Source: Bacillales bacterium (GTDB taxonomy: Bacteria > Bacillota > Bacilli > Bacillales > DASSOY01). From it: a stretch of 45,522 nt of DNA. A model generated the notes under the pieces. The model worked only from the letters and a program-made list of their open reading frames with translations, searched no databases and was not told where the DNA came from. Of this stretch, positions 20,185 through 27,490 are shown piece after piece. The stretch covers positions 1 through 45,522 of the forward strand of contig DASSOY010000069.1 in assembly GCA_035700025.1 (NCBI GenBank), read 5' to 3'. The stretch's first letter is position 1, and every line of letters begins with the position of its first letter. The translations under genes and the position numbers were made by a program.

Positions 20185-20718
20185 CCCGGTTAAGCCGATG
20201 GTTCAGCTCGTATATGTCGGACCATCCGTAGACGACCTCCTGCAACGATTTGCCGCCAATGACCGTCAACTTGCGGCCGACAGCTTTTCCTTGCATCGAT
20301 TCGTAAAATCGGCGTGCGGGCCTGTTGTCGGTCAACACCGAAACGAGCATCGACGTGTATCCGCTCGACGCGAAATCCGCACAAAGTCTTTGTAAGAGCT
20401 TGCTGCCCAGCTTCTTTCCTTGCATTTTTTTCAGCAAATAGATGGCATACAGTTCCGCGTTGTATCCCGCAACATTCGCGTCACGTGCTTCATTTCCCGA
20501 ACAAAAACCGGCAACCTTCCCCGCATTCGTTTCCACGACGTATGTACAAGGTGCATTTTCACTCGTTAAGATTTCCCGCCATGCTGCCTCGCGTTTTTCG
20601 ACGGACATCTTGCGCAAGTAAGCGTCGGGAGCGATTCCCGCATACGTAGTTCGCCAACTGTCAACCTGACGTGCGCAATGGATCCGGCGTCGGCGGAAGT
20701 TGCCTCTCTTATCTTCAT
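20156..20718 (-). pseudogene. GNAT acetyltransferase gene with a one-base frameshift near its start
   Basis: The downstream frame encodes a GNAT N-acetyltransferase: VDSWRTTYAGIAPDAYL, ELYAIYLLKKMQGKKLGSKLL (acetyl-CoA loop), NRPARRFYESM. The ATG at 20718 has GAGGGG 7 bases ahead and begins MKIREATSADAGSIAHVR, a normal first strand and helix for this family, but this frame does not continue into VDSWRTT. One base is missing around 20660-20668; adding one G would give HVR-VDSWRTT and a protein of 187 residues. The span of 563 bases is one short of a multiple of three. A shorter alternative from the ATG at 20725 reads through in the body frame but has an Arg-rich, non-GNAT N-terminus and no spaced ribosome-binding site. 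It could be real decay or a sequencing error. Confidence 0.8.
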
Positions 20719-20729
20719 CCGGCATCCCC

Positions 20730-21206
20730 TCATGTTTTCGTATATTTGTCAGCCACCGCGCTCGCGCCGAAAGCGTCCGGTTTAATGCGGGCGACACAGC
20801 CGACCGACGTAATCCAACCGACGATTTCCTGAATGAGTTTGCGCGTATCCCCGTGTTTCCCAATGTCCAAATGAATTTCGATCGGCCAAGCGGCAAGCAT
20901 TTGCATGATCCCGTGGTTTTTCAATTCTTCCATCCATTCGAGGCTGAGCTCGGTTTCTTTGTATATGCGCTCGGAGAGATGATAAATTGGAGATTCGCGG
21001 GAACGGTGGAAGAAAAATCGTGCGCCTTTGCCGATTCTGCACAAGATCAGCGCCGTCACGAACATCGTCGTTTTTCGGTTTGTTTTCGAGTCGGTACCGA
21101 TTATGATTCGATAATCCGCTTCCCTGTCCTCCTCGATGTAGCGACGGATTTCTTTCCTTAACATCTCCACCGAAAGTTCACCGCAAGTCGGACTGATCAC
21201 CTTCAC
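20730..21206 (-). CDS. YkuK-type RNase H-like protein (DUF458)
   Basis: A 158-residue protein similar to the YkuK/DUF458 family of predicted RNase H-fold proteins. YRIIIGTDSKTNRKTTMFVTALIL has the strand-turn-strand with the first acidic residue of an RNase H fold (Asp near residue 43), and IEIHLDIGKHGDTRKLIQEI a second acidic stretch. Activity has not been shown as far as I know. The start is GTG with AAGGAG 8 bases ahead. The frameshifted GNAT gene follows 11 bases after its stop, so the two form an operon. Confidence 0.75.
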   Translation of the reverse strand: MKVISPTCGELSVEMLRKEIRRYIEEDREADYRIIIGTDSKTNRKTTMFVTALILCRIGKGARFFFHRSRESPIYHLSERIYKETELSLEWMEELKNHGIMQMLAAWPIEIHLDIGKHGDTRKLIQEIVGWITSVGCVARIKPDAFGASAVADKYTKT

Positions 21207-21280
21207 CTTTAAGACTCCTTCCCGGTTGACCGATGCATCCTACGGTCATTTTATGCCGGAAGCGCGGAAACGTCCATGAC

Positions 21281-21310
21281 AAAAAAAAGACCGATCCTGC
21301 GACGGATCGG
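21281..21310 (-). terminator. Terminator of the yhfH-like gene
   Basis: CCGATCC / GGATCGG stem at 21291-21310, followed on the minus strand by TCTTTTTTTGTC, about ten bases after the stop of the small gene. Confidence 0.88.
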
Positions 21311-21319
21311 CGACGAATA

Positions 21320-21451
21320 TTAGTTGACTCGTTTCCGGAAACAGCTGCCGCATTCATTCACATAGCTTTCCGACATTTCCGGAATTTTATTTTGGCAAAC
21401 AACGCAAGTTTTTGGCGGCAAATTCCTGAAAAAGTGCGTACTTTTTTGCAT
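21320..21451 (-). CDS. yhfH: YhfH-family small zinc-ribbon-like protein
   Basis: A 43-residue protein, not covered by usual length cut-offs. It begins MQKSTHFFRNLPPKTC and carries two Cys pairs, CVVC (16-19) and CGSC (34-37), the layout of a small zinc ribbon. FFRNLPPKTC is typical of the YhfH family in Bacillaceae, whose function is unknown. GGGAGGGAAAGG lies ahead of the ATG at 21451, and it has its own terminator downstream and a TGTTATAAT extended -10 at 21481-21489 upstream. Confidence 0.8.
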   Translation of the reverse strand: MQKSTHFFRNLPPKTCVVCQNKIPEMSESYVNECGSCFRKRVN

Positions 21452-21480
21452 CGGCGACCTTTCCCTCCCGCTTTTATTGT

Positions 21481-21489
21481 ATTATAACA
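21481..21489 (-). promoter_or_regulatory. Extended -10 promoter of the yhfH-like gene
   Basis: TGTTATAAT on the minus strand: TATAAT with the extended TGn element. The -35 position is weak. It lies 30 bases ahead of the start codon. Confidence 0.55.
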
Positions 21490-21555
21490 TAAGTTTATGA
21501 TTCTGGAATTGTTATATAGCAATAAAAAATTTTTTTAAAACCATTCTCAGCATGT

Positions 21556-21582
21556 GAAAATTTTGTCGAACTGAACCGATAA
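21556..21582 (+). promoter_or_regulatory. SigD-type promoter of the chemotaxis receptor
   Basis: GAAA (21556-21559), exactly 15 bases, then ACCGATAA (21575-21582). The motility sigma factor SigD recognises TAAA-N15-GCCGATAA, so this matches 3 of 4 and 7 of 8 positions with ideal spacing. The target gene is a chemotaxis receptor, the typical SigD class. Confidence 0.75.
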
Positions 21583-21605
21583 AGAGATCAGGGGGGATAT
21601 CGTTA

Positions 21606-22907
21606 ATGAAGAATAATTTAAAGTCCGTAACCAACAATTTTCAAATGAGTTTTCGCATTCAAACAAAGCTGATCCTGGTCGTTGTCGTAAGTTTGCTGAT
21701 CAGCTCGCCGATCGCCGCTTACATAAACAGCTTTATTTCGCATTTATATTCAGGAGCCTTGGGCGTTTACATCAACACGCTCATCAGTTTGCTGGTAACG
21801 ACGGGAATCATCACCGTCTGCATTCGATTCATCATCGTCCGTCCAGTGTTTGAACTGTTGGCGATCACGAACAAAATTAAAGAAGGCATTTTAACGGAAA
21901 AAGTCACGCACCGTTCAAAAGACGAACTCGGGGAACTGTCGTCGTCGTTCAACGAAATGATCGACAATTTGCATGAACTGATCGGAAAAGTGACAACGAC
22001 GAGCAACAAAGTCGCGACCGTCGCCAACGACTTCTCCGAAGACGTTCAGCAAACGACGACGGCAGCCGCGCAAATTAATGAAATGATGAGAGAAATGGCA
22101 AGCGGCACCGAAATTCAAATGCGCGGCGCGGAAGAAAGTACGAAAGTACTTGAAGAAATGACGAACGGCATTCAAAGCATCGCGGAATCCGCTTCGGTCG
22201 TCTCGGAAATGTCCGTCCAAGCGAAAAACGAATCGGTTCGCGGCCGCGAGCTGATTCGAAAAAGCAAAAAGCAAATGGAGTCGATTCAAACGGTCACGGA
22301 CAATGCAGTTGAAGAAATCAACAGTTTGCACCAAAGCTCCGAAGAAATCGGAAAGATCATCGAAGTTATTACCGATATCGCCAACCAAACGCATCTGTTG
22401 TCCTTGAACGCGGAAATCGAAGCGGCACGGGCAGGCGAACACGGCAAAGGATTTTCCGTCGTTGCTAACGAGGTGCGCAAGCTTGCTGAACAGTCCGAGC
22501 AATCGGCTGATCAAATTGTCCAACTCGTTCGCGGCATTCAAAACCATACGACGCGTTCCGTAAAAGTCATGGAAAAAGGGTCGGAAGAAGTGAAAACGGG
22601 CGCCGTCACGATTGAAGAAGCGGATGTGACCTTTGAAAAAATCACCTCGATGATCGAAAACGTCGCAGACAAAACACAAGACGTTTCCGCGGCCGTCCAA
22701 GAAATTTCGTCGAGTTCGCAGCAAATTGTCGCCGCTTCGGAACAATCTTCAGGCATTGCGAAAGAATCAGCCGAAAAATCGCGGGATGTTTCCTCCACAT
22801 CGGAAAACCAGCGAACGGCGATGGAGCGCGTGAGCGAATACGCCAAATCTTTACGGCAATATGCAGAAGAGATGGATCAATCGATCAAATTGTTTAAAGT
22901 GTCCTAA
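21606..22907 (+). CDS. Methyl-accepting chemotaxis protein without a large sensor domain
   Basis: A 433-residue receptor. Two transmembrane helices (about 23-43 and 57-80) are separated by only a dozen residues, so there is no extracellular ligand domain. A HAMP domain follows ([16 protein letters not shown]... [15 protein letters not shown], about 80-130), then a long coiled-coil with the conserved hairpin tip ([31 protein letters not shown]) that binds CheA and CheW. Gln/Glu pairs for methylation are present in the flanking helices. It may sense membrane state, an intracellular signal, or act through other receptors. AGGGGGGAT precedes the ATG. Confidence 0.92.
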   Translation: MKNNLKSVTNNFQMSFRIQTKLILVVVVSLLISSPIAAYINSFISHLYSGALGVYINTLISLLVTTGIITVCIRFIIVRPVFELLAITNKIKEGILTEKVTHRSKDELGELSSSFNEMIDNLHELIGKVTTTSNKVATVANDFSEDVQQTTTAAAQINEMMREMASGTEIQMRGAEESTKVLEEMTNGIQSIAESASVVSEMSVQAKNESVRGRELIRKSKKQMESIQTVTDNAVEEINSLHQSSEEIGKIIEVITDIANQTHLLSLNAEIEAARAGEHGKGFSVVANEVRKLAEQSEQSADQIVQLVRGIQNHTTRSVKVMEKGSEEVKTGAVTIEEADVTFEKITSMIENVADKTQDVSAAVQEISSSSQQIVAASEQSSGIAKESAEKSRDVSSTSENQRTAMERVSEYAKSLRQYAEEMDQSIKLFKVS

Positions 22908-22913
22908 ACAAAA

Positions 22914-22943
22914 GGAACAGGCGATGTTAGCCTGTTCCTTTTT
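22914..22943 (+). terminator. Terminator of the chemotaxis receptor gene
   Basis: GGAACAGGC / GCCTGTTCC stem with a 7-base loop, followed by TTTTT, seven bases after the stop codon. Confidence 0.93.
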
Positions 22944-23028
22944 GCGCAAATCTCCGCTCTTGCCCGTTTCGGAGCAAAACACTCCGTGCATAGGCTGTAA
23001 TGTATTCACCAATCATAGGAGGTTTGAC

Positions 23029-23301
23029 ATGTACGAACAACAACAACAGCTGCTTGACGGATATGGAGAGGTTCGCAACGAGGATGAACGCCAGTTTGGT
23101 TTTGGATTCGGTTACCGCCCGTGGGGATTCGGCTATCGGCCATGGGGATTCGGTTACCGTCCTTGGGGGTTTGGCTACCGGCCGTGGGGATTCGGTTACC
23201 GCCCGTGGGGATTTGGCTATCGCCCGTGGGGATTCGGTTCCCCGTTCTTCGGATACCCTTACGGTTTCGGCTTAGGCTTTGGCTATCCCTTCTTCTGGTA
23301 A
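23029..23301 (+). CDS. Small GYRPWGF heptad-repeat protein
   Basis: A 90-residue protein of unknown function. Residues 1-22 are polar with a Gln run (MYEQQQQLLDGYGEVRNEDE). Residues 29-70 are six perfect tandem copies of YRPWGFG, and the tail is again rich in Gly, Phe, Tyr and Pro, ending FGYPFFW. There is no signal peptide or membrane helix. Start ATG behind AGGAGG with a 6-base spacer; own terminator downstream, hence a true single-gene unit. Gly/Tyr-rich, aromatic low-complexity proteins of this size in Bacillus are often spore coat or exosporium components, but that is only an analogy here. Confidence 0.85.
   Translation: MYEQQQQLLDGYGEVRNEDERQFGFGFGYRPWGFGYRPWGFGYRPWGFGYRPWGFGYRPWGFGYRPWGFGSPFFGYPYGFGLGFGYPFFW
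23113..23238 (+). repeat. Six 21-base tandem repeats coding YRPWGFG
   Basis: Six units of exactly 21 bases. Among units Tyr, Arg, Pro, Gly and Phe codons vary in the third base (for example CGC, CGG, CGT; CCG, CCA, CCT), while the encoded heptapeptide is identical in all six. No non-synonymous difference is present. Confidence 0.95.
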
Positions 23302-23323
23302 AACGTCTGCTTGCGCCGAAAAG

Positions 23324-23344
23324 CATCGGAAAACCGATGTTTTT
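23324..23344 (+). terminator. Terminator of the heptad-repeat gene
   Basis: CATCGG AAAA CCGATG stem-loop followed by TTTTT (23340-23344), 22 bases behind the stop codon. Confidence 0.85.
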
Positions 23345-23410
23345 CGGTTTTTCTTTCGTTGCCGCTGTGATAAAATACAAAGATCTTCGTCTGGGCGGTG
23401 ATCGAAAGTC

Positions 23411-24337
23411 ATGCGAAACGTTTACATCTCGGATTGTTTGCTGTTGCTCGTCGCTTTCATGTGGGGAGCCACGTTCGTTGTCGTCCAGCAAGCGGTTGCC
23501 ATTATGGCGCCATTTGCCTTCAACGGCGTACGCTTCGCCGTCGCAGCGTTGTTTTTGTTCGTTTGGATCGTTTGCTTTTATCCGCATCTGCTCGCAGAGC
23601 TCAATCGAACATTGCTTTTCAACGGCATGATGCTCGGCTTTTGGTTGTTCGCCGGCTACGCCTTGCAAACGTTCGGACTATTGTACACGACCTCTTCAAA
23701 GTCGGCATTTTTGACAGGCTTGAGCGTTGCACTCGTCCCGATTTTCACATGGCTGTTGTTCAAACAAAAAATCCAATGGCCGGCGGCTTTCGGCATCGCG
23801 CTTGCAACCGTCGGTTTATTTTTTATGACGTCGTTCGGCACCGGCGCATTGAATCTCGGGGATGTTTTGTCTTTCTTTTGCGCCATCGGTTTCGCTGTTC
23901 ACATCATCTTAACTGGGAGATATACGTCCCGCCATTCAGCCCTTTTGCTGACGCTCATGCAAATTGCCACCGTCGCGGTTCTCAACTGCTTGTTTGCCGT
24001 CGGATTCGGCAGCGGAAGCTTGGCTGAGTTGCCTGTACAACTCGTCGACCCGAAAGTATGGGGAGCGATCGTTTTCACCGCCGTCGGCGCTACAGCCGTC
24101 GCCTACTTAGCCCAAACTTCGTTGCAGAAATATACACCGCCGAGCCACGTTGCGCTTATTTTTACAATGGAACCGGTTTTCGCCGCGCTTACCGCTTATA
24201 TAGGGACCGGCGAACCGCTAACGGGACGGACAATGATCGGCGGCTTGTTGATTTTTCTCGGTATGATCCTCGTCGAAACCCGAGTGAAAAGACTGCCTTG
24301 GCTCAAACGTTCCGCCAATCGTTCAATTCATTCCTAA
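23411..24337 (+). CDS. EamA/DMT-family transporter
   Basis: A 308-residue integral membrane protein with about ten helices in two EamA halves. The first half begins LLLLVAFMWGATFVVVQQAV, with FNGVRFAVAALFLF; the second ends with MEPVFAALTAYIGTGEPLTGRTMIGGLLIFLGMILVE, the family's signature. Members export amino acids or other metabolites; the substrate here is unknown. The start ATG follows a weak GGCGGTGATC site. Its last 35 bases overlap the end of menE on the opposite strand. Confidence 0.9.
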   Translation: MRNVYISDCLLLLVAFMWGATFVVVQQAVAIMAPFAFNGVRFAVAALFLFVWIVCFYPHLLAELNRTLLFNGMMLGFWLFAGYALQTFGLLYTTSSKSAFLTGLSVALVPIFTWLLFKQKIQWPAAFGIALATVGLFFMTSFGTGALNLGDVLSFFCAIGFAVHIILTGRYTSRHSALLLTLMQIATVAVLNCLFAVGFGSGSLAELPVQLVDPKVWGAIVFTAVGATAVAYLAQTSLQKYTPPSHVALIFTMEPVFAALTAYIGTGEPLTGRTMIGGLLIFLGMILVETRVKRLPWLKRSANRSIHS

Positions 24338-25790
24338 GGTCCGGCAATTTTCGCCGAAGCAGCTTTCTGGAAGCATTTCGCGGCAAATGAGGCACTTCGT
24401 ACAGTCTACGCGGAACTTTGTAGCTCGCTAGTCGGCCGCAGCAATCGGCAAGCAGCTGTTCTTCGTCAAAAACGGCTCCCGCCTTCATAACAACGAAACC
24501 GACAGGAACAGCTCCCCATCTCGCATCTTCCACGCCGGTTACGCCAGCGTCGGCTACTTCAGGATGCGCCAATAAAGCCGCCTCGACTTCCGCCGGATAC
24601 ACATTCTCGCCGCCGGAAACGATTAAATCTTTCCTTCGATCAAGCACATACAAGAAGCCGTCTTCATCGAGATAGCCTAAGTCCCCTGAATACAGCCAAC
24701 CTTCCTGAATCGTTTCGTTCGTATCGGCTTCACGGTTCAAATAACCGTTCGTCACATTCGGGCCTTTGACGACGATTTCGCCGACCTCGCCATTCGGCAG
24801 TTCCTTACCGTCTGCGACGATTTTCAACTCGGCCGGGAACAATGGCTTTCCCGCCGAACCGAGCTTACTCAACATATATTCAGGACCAAGCGTTGCAATT
24901 TGCGACGCTGTTTCGGACATCCCGTATGTTTGATAAACAGGAATTGTCCGGTCTTTGCATTGTTCCAGCAAAACGCGCGGGGCGGGTCCGCCGCCGAGCA
25001 GCATACAGCGAAACGTGTCCGGGTATGATCGATCACCGAGCTCCTCGAGCATGTCCGATAACATCGCTCCGACGACCGACATGATTGTGATTCGTTGTTC
25101 AATAATGTCCCGGTTCGCCCGGGCGGCATCAAACGATTCGTGAATGACAACACCGATCCCGTATATAACGCCGCGCATTAAAATCGACAACCCGCTGACA
25201 TGAAAAAGCGGCACGGCCGCCAACCAGCGATCGTTTCGATCAAGTCCGAGATTTAACGAGGACCCAATCGCGCTCCACCAATGATTGGCATGCGAAAGCA
25301 TGACGCCTTTCGGATAACCGGTCGTTCCGGATGTATAAATCACTGAATGAATCGCATCCATCTCCAACTGTTCATTCAAAGCCGGCGGCTCTTCGACGAT
25401 CCCGCTCAATTCGCGATACGTGACAACGTCGATGCCGTCCTCGATACCGCAAATATCCGCTGCTTTGTCGGCATTCGTTTCATCGCAAATGAGCATGGAA
25501 ACTTCCGCGTCTTTCACTTGATAAGCGAGTTCACTTACCGTCAACCGGGTATTCAAAGGCACAAGCGTAAGACCGGCATAAGGCATCGCATGAATGATCT
25601 CAGCGAGCGGCAAGCCGTTTCTCATCAAAACCGCTGCTCGTTCTCCTTCCCGTGCACCGCGGCTGGCGAGCTCGCCGGCAGTGCTCCTTGCGCGTTCACG
25701 CAGCTCGGCAAACGTCCACTCGGTCTCCCCGCAGCGCAACGCCATGCGCTCCGGTGTCAAAAATGCTCTTTTTTCCAACCAATTTTGCAT
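24303..25790 (-). CDS. menE: o-Succinylbenzoate--CoA ligase
   Basis: A 495-residue acyl-CoA synthetase of the AMP-forming family, making OSB-CoA in menaquinone synthesis. YTSGTTGYPKGVMLSH is the ATP/AMP-binding P-loop (about 155-170); YGMSETASQ, SGDLGYLDEDGFLYVLDRRKDLIVSGGENVYPAEVE and the C-terminal Lys (ASRKLLRRKL) are the standard motifs. The start at 25790 follows AAGGAG with a 9-base spacer. It is the last gene of the men operon, separated from menB by 60 bases containing a terminator-like hairpin. The C-terminal residues overlap the eamA gene. Confidence 0.95.
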   Translation of the reverse strand: MQNWLEKRAFLTPERMALRCGETEWTFAELRERARSTAGELASRGAREGERAAVLMRNGLPLAEIIHAMPYAGLTLVPLNTRLTVSELAYQVKDAEVSMLICDETNADKAADICGIEDGIDVVTYRELSGIVEEPPALNEQLEMDAIHSVIYTSGTTGYPKGVMLSHANHWWSAIGSSLNLGLDRNDRWLAAVPLFHVSGLSILMRGVIYGIGVVIHESFDAARANRDIIEQRITIMSVVGAMLSDMLEELGDRSYPDTFRCMLLGGGPAPRVLLEQCKDRTIPVYQTYGMSETASQIATLGPEYMLSKLGSAGKPLFPAELKIVADGKELPNGEVGEIVVKGPNVTNGYLNREADTNETIQEGWLYSGDLGYLDEDGFLYVLDRRKDLIVSGGENVYPAEVEAALLAHPEVADAGVTGVEDARWGAVPVGFVVMKAGAVFDEEQLLADCCGRLASYKVPRRLYEVPHLPRNASRKLLRRKLPDLRNELNDWRNV

Positions 25791-25815
25791 CGCTTCCGGC
25801 TCCTTTTCATCAAGC

Positions 25816-25840
25816 AAAAAGACCTGGCTTTCGCCAAGTC
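25816..25840 (-). terminator. Terminator-like hairpin between menB and menE
   Basis: On the minus strand GACTTGGC GAAA GCCAGGTC, an 8-base-pair stem (one G-T pair) with a GNRA tetraloop, is followed by TTTTTGC. It lies right after menB and 26 bases ahead of the menE start, so it probably attenuates menE expression without blocking it. Confidence 0.75.
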
Positions 25841-25850
25841 CTTGTCATCA

Positions 25851-26675
25851 TTACGGAAAACGCGGAAATCTCGAAAAGTCGGGTTTGCGTTTTTCCTTGA
25901 ACGCGTCGCGTCCTTCTTTCGACTCGTCCGTACGGTAATACAATAATGTAGCATCGCCGCCGAGTTGCTGCAACCCGGCAAGTCCATCGGTATCCGCATT
26001 GAAAGATGCTTTCATGAGACGAAGTGCCGTCGGGCTCAATGCTACGAGTTCCAACGCCCATTGAATCGTTTCTTCTTCCAGCTGTTCAAGCGGAACAACC
26101 TTGTTGACGAGGCCCATTTTGTCCGCTTCTTCAGCATTGTATTGGCGGCTTAAATAATAGATTTCGCGCGCTTTCTTTTGACCGACGATTTCCGCTAAGT
26201 AGCCTTGTCCGTATCCGGCATCAACGCTGCCGACACGGCTTTCGGTTTGTCCGAAAATCGCGTTGTCTGCAGCGATCGTCAAGTCTGAAAGGACATGCAG
26301 TCCATGACCGCCGCCAATCGCATAACCGGCAACCGAAGCAATGATCGGTTTCGGGGTGATGCGCATGAGACGCTGAAGATCAAGCAAATTCAGACGCGGG
26401 ATTTGGTCGTCTCCGACGTAACCGCCGTCTCCCCTGACGTGTTGGTCGCCGCCGGAGCAAAACGCTTTATCCCCTTTCCCGGTCAAAATGATTGCTCCGA
26501 TTCTTCCGTCGTTGCGAGCGTCGGTAAACGCGTCAATCATCTCGTCGATCGTTTTCGGAGTAAACGCATTATGTTTCTCCGGGCGATTGATCGTAATCTT
26601 GGCAACGCCTTCTTCACATTTGTCGTACAATATTTCATCGTATGTACGAGCGGTTTTCCATTCGACCGATGCCAT
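25851..26675 (-). CDS. menB: 1,4-Dihydroxy-2-naphthoyl-CoA synthase
   Basis: A 274-residue crotonase-fold enzyme closing the naphthoate ring from OSB-CoA. Recognisable stretches are [31 protein letters not shown] (oxyanion hole, substrate loop), [13 protein letters not shown], and [26 protein letters not shown] with the catalytic Asp and Tyr region. The ATG at 26675 is preferred because AGAGGA lies 9 bases ahead; upstream ATG codons would be too close to it. Between menH (14-base gap) and menE. Confidence 0.96.
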   Translation of the reverse strand: MASVEWKTARTYDEILYDKCEEGVAKITINRPEKHNAFTPKTIDEMIDAFTDARNDGRIGAIILTGKGDKAFCSGGDQHVRGDGGYVGDDQIPRLNLLDLQRLMRITPKPIIASVAGYAIGGGHGLHVLSDLTIAADNAIFGQTESRVGSVDAGYGQGYLAEIVGQKKAREIYYLSRQYNAEEADKMGLVNKVVPLEQLEEETIQWALELVALSPTALRLMKASFNADTDGLAGLQQLGGDATLLYYRTDESKEGRDAFKEKRKPDFSRFPRFP

Positions 26676-26689
26676 ATTTCTCATTCCTC

Positions 26690-27490
26690 TCAACTATGAT
26701 TAAAGAACTCTACGACCATTTTATCAAAAATTCGCGGTTGTTCCACATGTACGGCATGTCCAGCGTTTTCCACTTGTACAACGGAGGCATTGGGCAGGCG
26801 CTGCGCCATTTCCTCCGCGATTCCGGCAAATTTCCTGTCTTTCTCCCCGACAATGAGACGTACGGGAAAGGAAAGACGTTCGAGCTCATCCCAATACGAA
26901 CGCTGCGCTCCCGTTCCCATCCCCCGCAAACTGTTTGCCAAACCGATTTCATTGTTGCTGAGCCTCTGTTTGCGCAACGCCGATCGTTGCATTTCCGACT
27001 GTGAAGCGAACAAAGGAAGGGCTTCCCATGCTTGCACAAACGATTCCACACCCTCGGCGATAATTTTATCAGCCAATGCGTGATCCTTTGCCTTGCGTTC
27101 CTTCCGCTCCGCTGTCGTTTTCAATCCCGGCGAACTGCTCTCCAACAGCAAGGCATGCACCTTCTCCGGATAGCGGCAAGCAAAGGCAAGCGCCGCCCGT
27201 CCACCCATGGAATAACCGAGCAAGCAAATGCGATCTTCGCCGAGAACATCCAGCAGCCGGGCAAAGTCATCCGTGAACCGTTCCATCGAGTATCGGTCAG
27301 CATTTCGTGGCGCGCCGCTCTGCCCGTGGCCAATGAGATCGGGGGCAATGACGCGAAAGCGACGGGACCAATCAGATAAAAATGGCTCCCATGCCGCTGA
27401 AGCACCCGTAAAGCCGTGCAATGCCGCGAGGGGCGGGCCGTCCCCTGCGGTTTCGACGTGCATCAGCAAACCGTTGACGACAATGTTCAT
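26690..27490 (-). CDS. menH: 2-Succinyl-6-hydroxy-2,4-cyclohexadiene-1-carboxylate synthase
   Basis: A 266-residue alpha/beta hydrolase-fold lyase acting after Men[13 protein letters not shown] is the oxyanion strand, [11 protein letters not shown] contains the nucleophilic Ser, VGEKDRKF the acid, and [13 protein letters not shown] the catalytic His. The ATG at 27490 overlaps the menD stop (ATGA), so translation is coupled. Gene order menF-D-H-B is the usual Bacillus order and confirms the role. Confidence 0.93.
   Translation of the reverse strand: MNIVVNGLLMHVETAGDGPPLAALHGFTGASAAWEPFLSDWSRRFRVIAPDLIGHGQSGAPRNADRYSMERFTDDFARLLDVLGEDRICLLGYSMGGRAALAFACRYPEKVHALLLESSSPGLKTTAERKERKAKDHALADKIIAEGVESFVQAWEALPLFASQSEMQRSALRKQRLSNNEIGLANSLRGMGTGAQRSYWDELERLSFPVRLIVGEKDRKFAGIAEEMAQRLPNASVVQVENAGHAVHVEQPRIFDKMVVEFFNHS

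Noticed and set aside
20156..20896. 246-codon reading of the GNAT gene with an extra N-terminus
   Set aside because: The added part overlaps the YkuK-like gene and has no similarity to GNAT proteins; the frameshift explanation fits better.
22960..22999. Sporulation (SigK-like) promoter before the heptad-repeat gene, CATAGGCTG
   Set aside because: The -10 fits only in part, and no AC at the required distance is present; not enough to claim sporulation control.
23006..23668. Minus-strand 220-codon frame opposite the heptad repeats
   Set aside because: It only mirrors the repeat (RIPTGGN-like units) and lacks a ribosome-binding site; it also runs through the terminator and into eamA.
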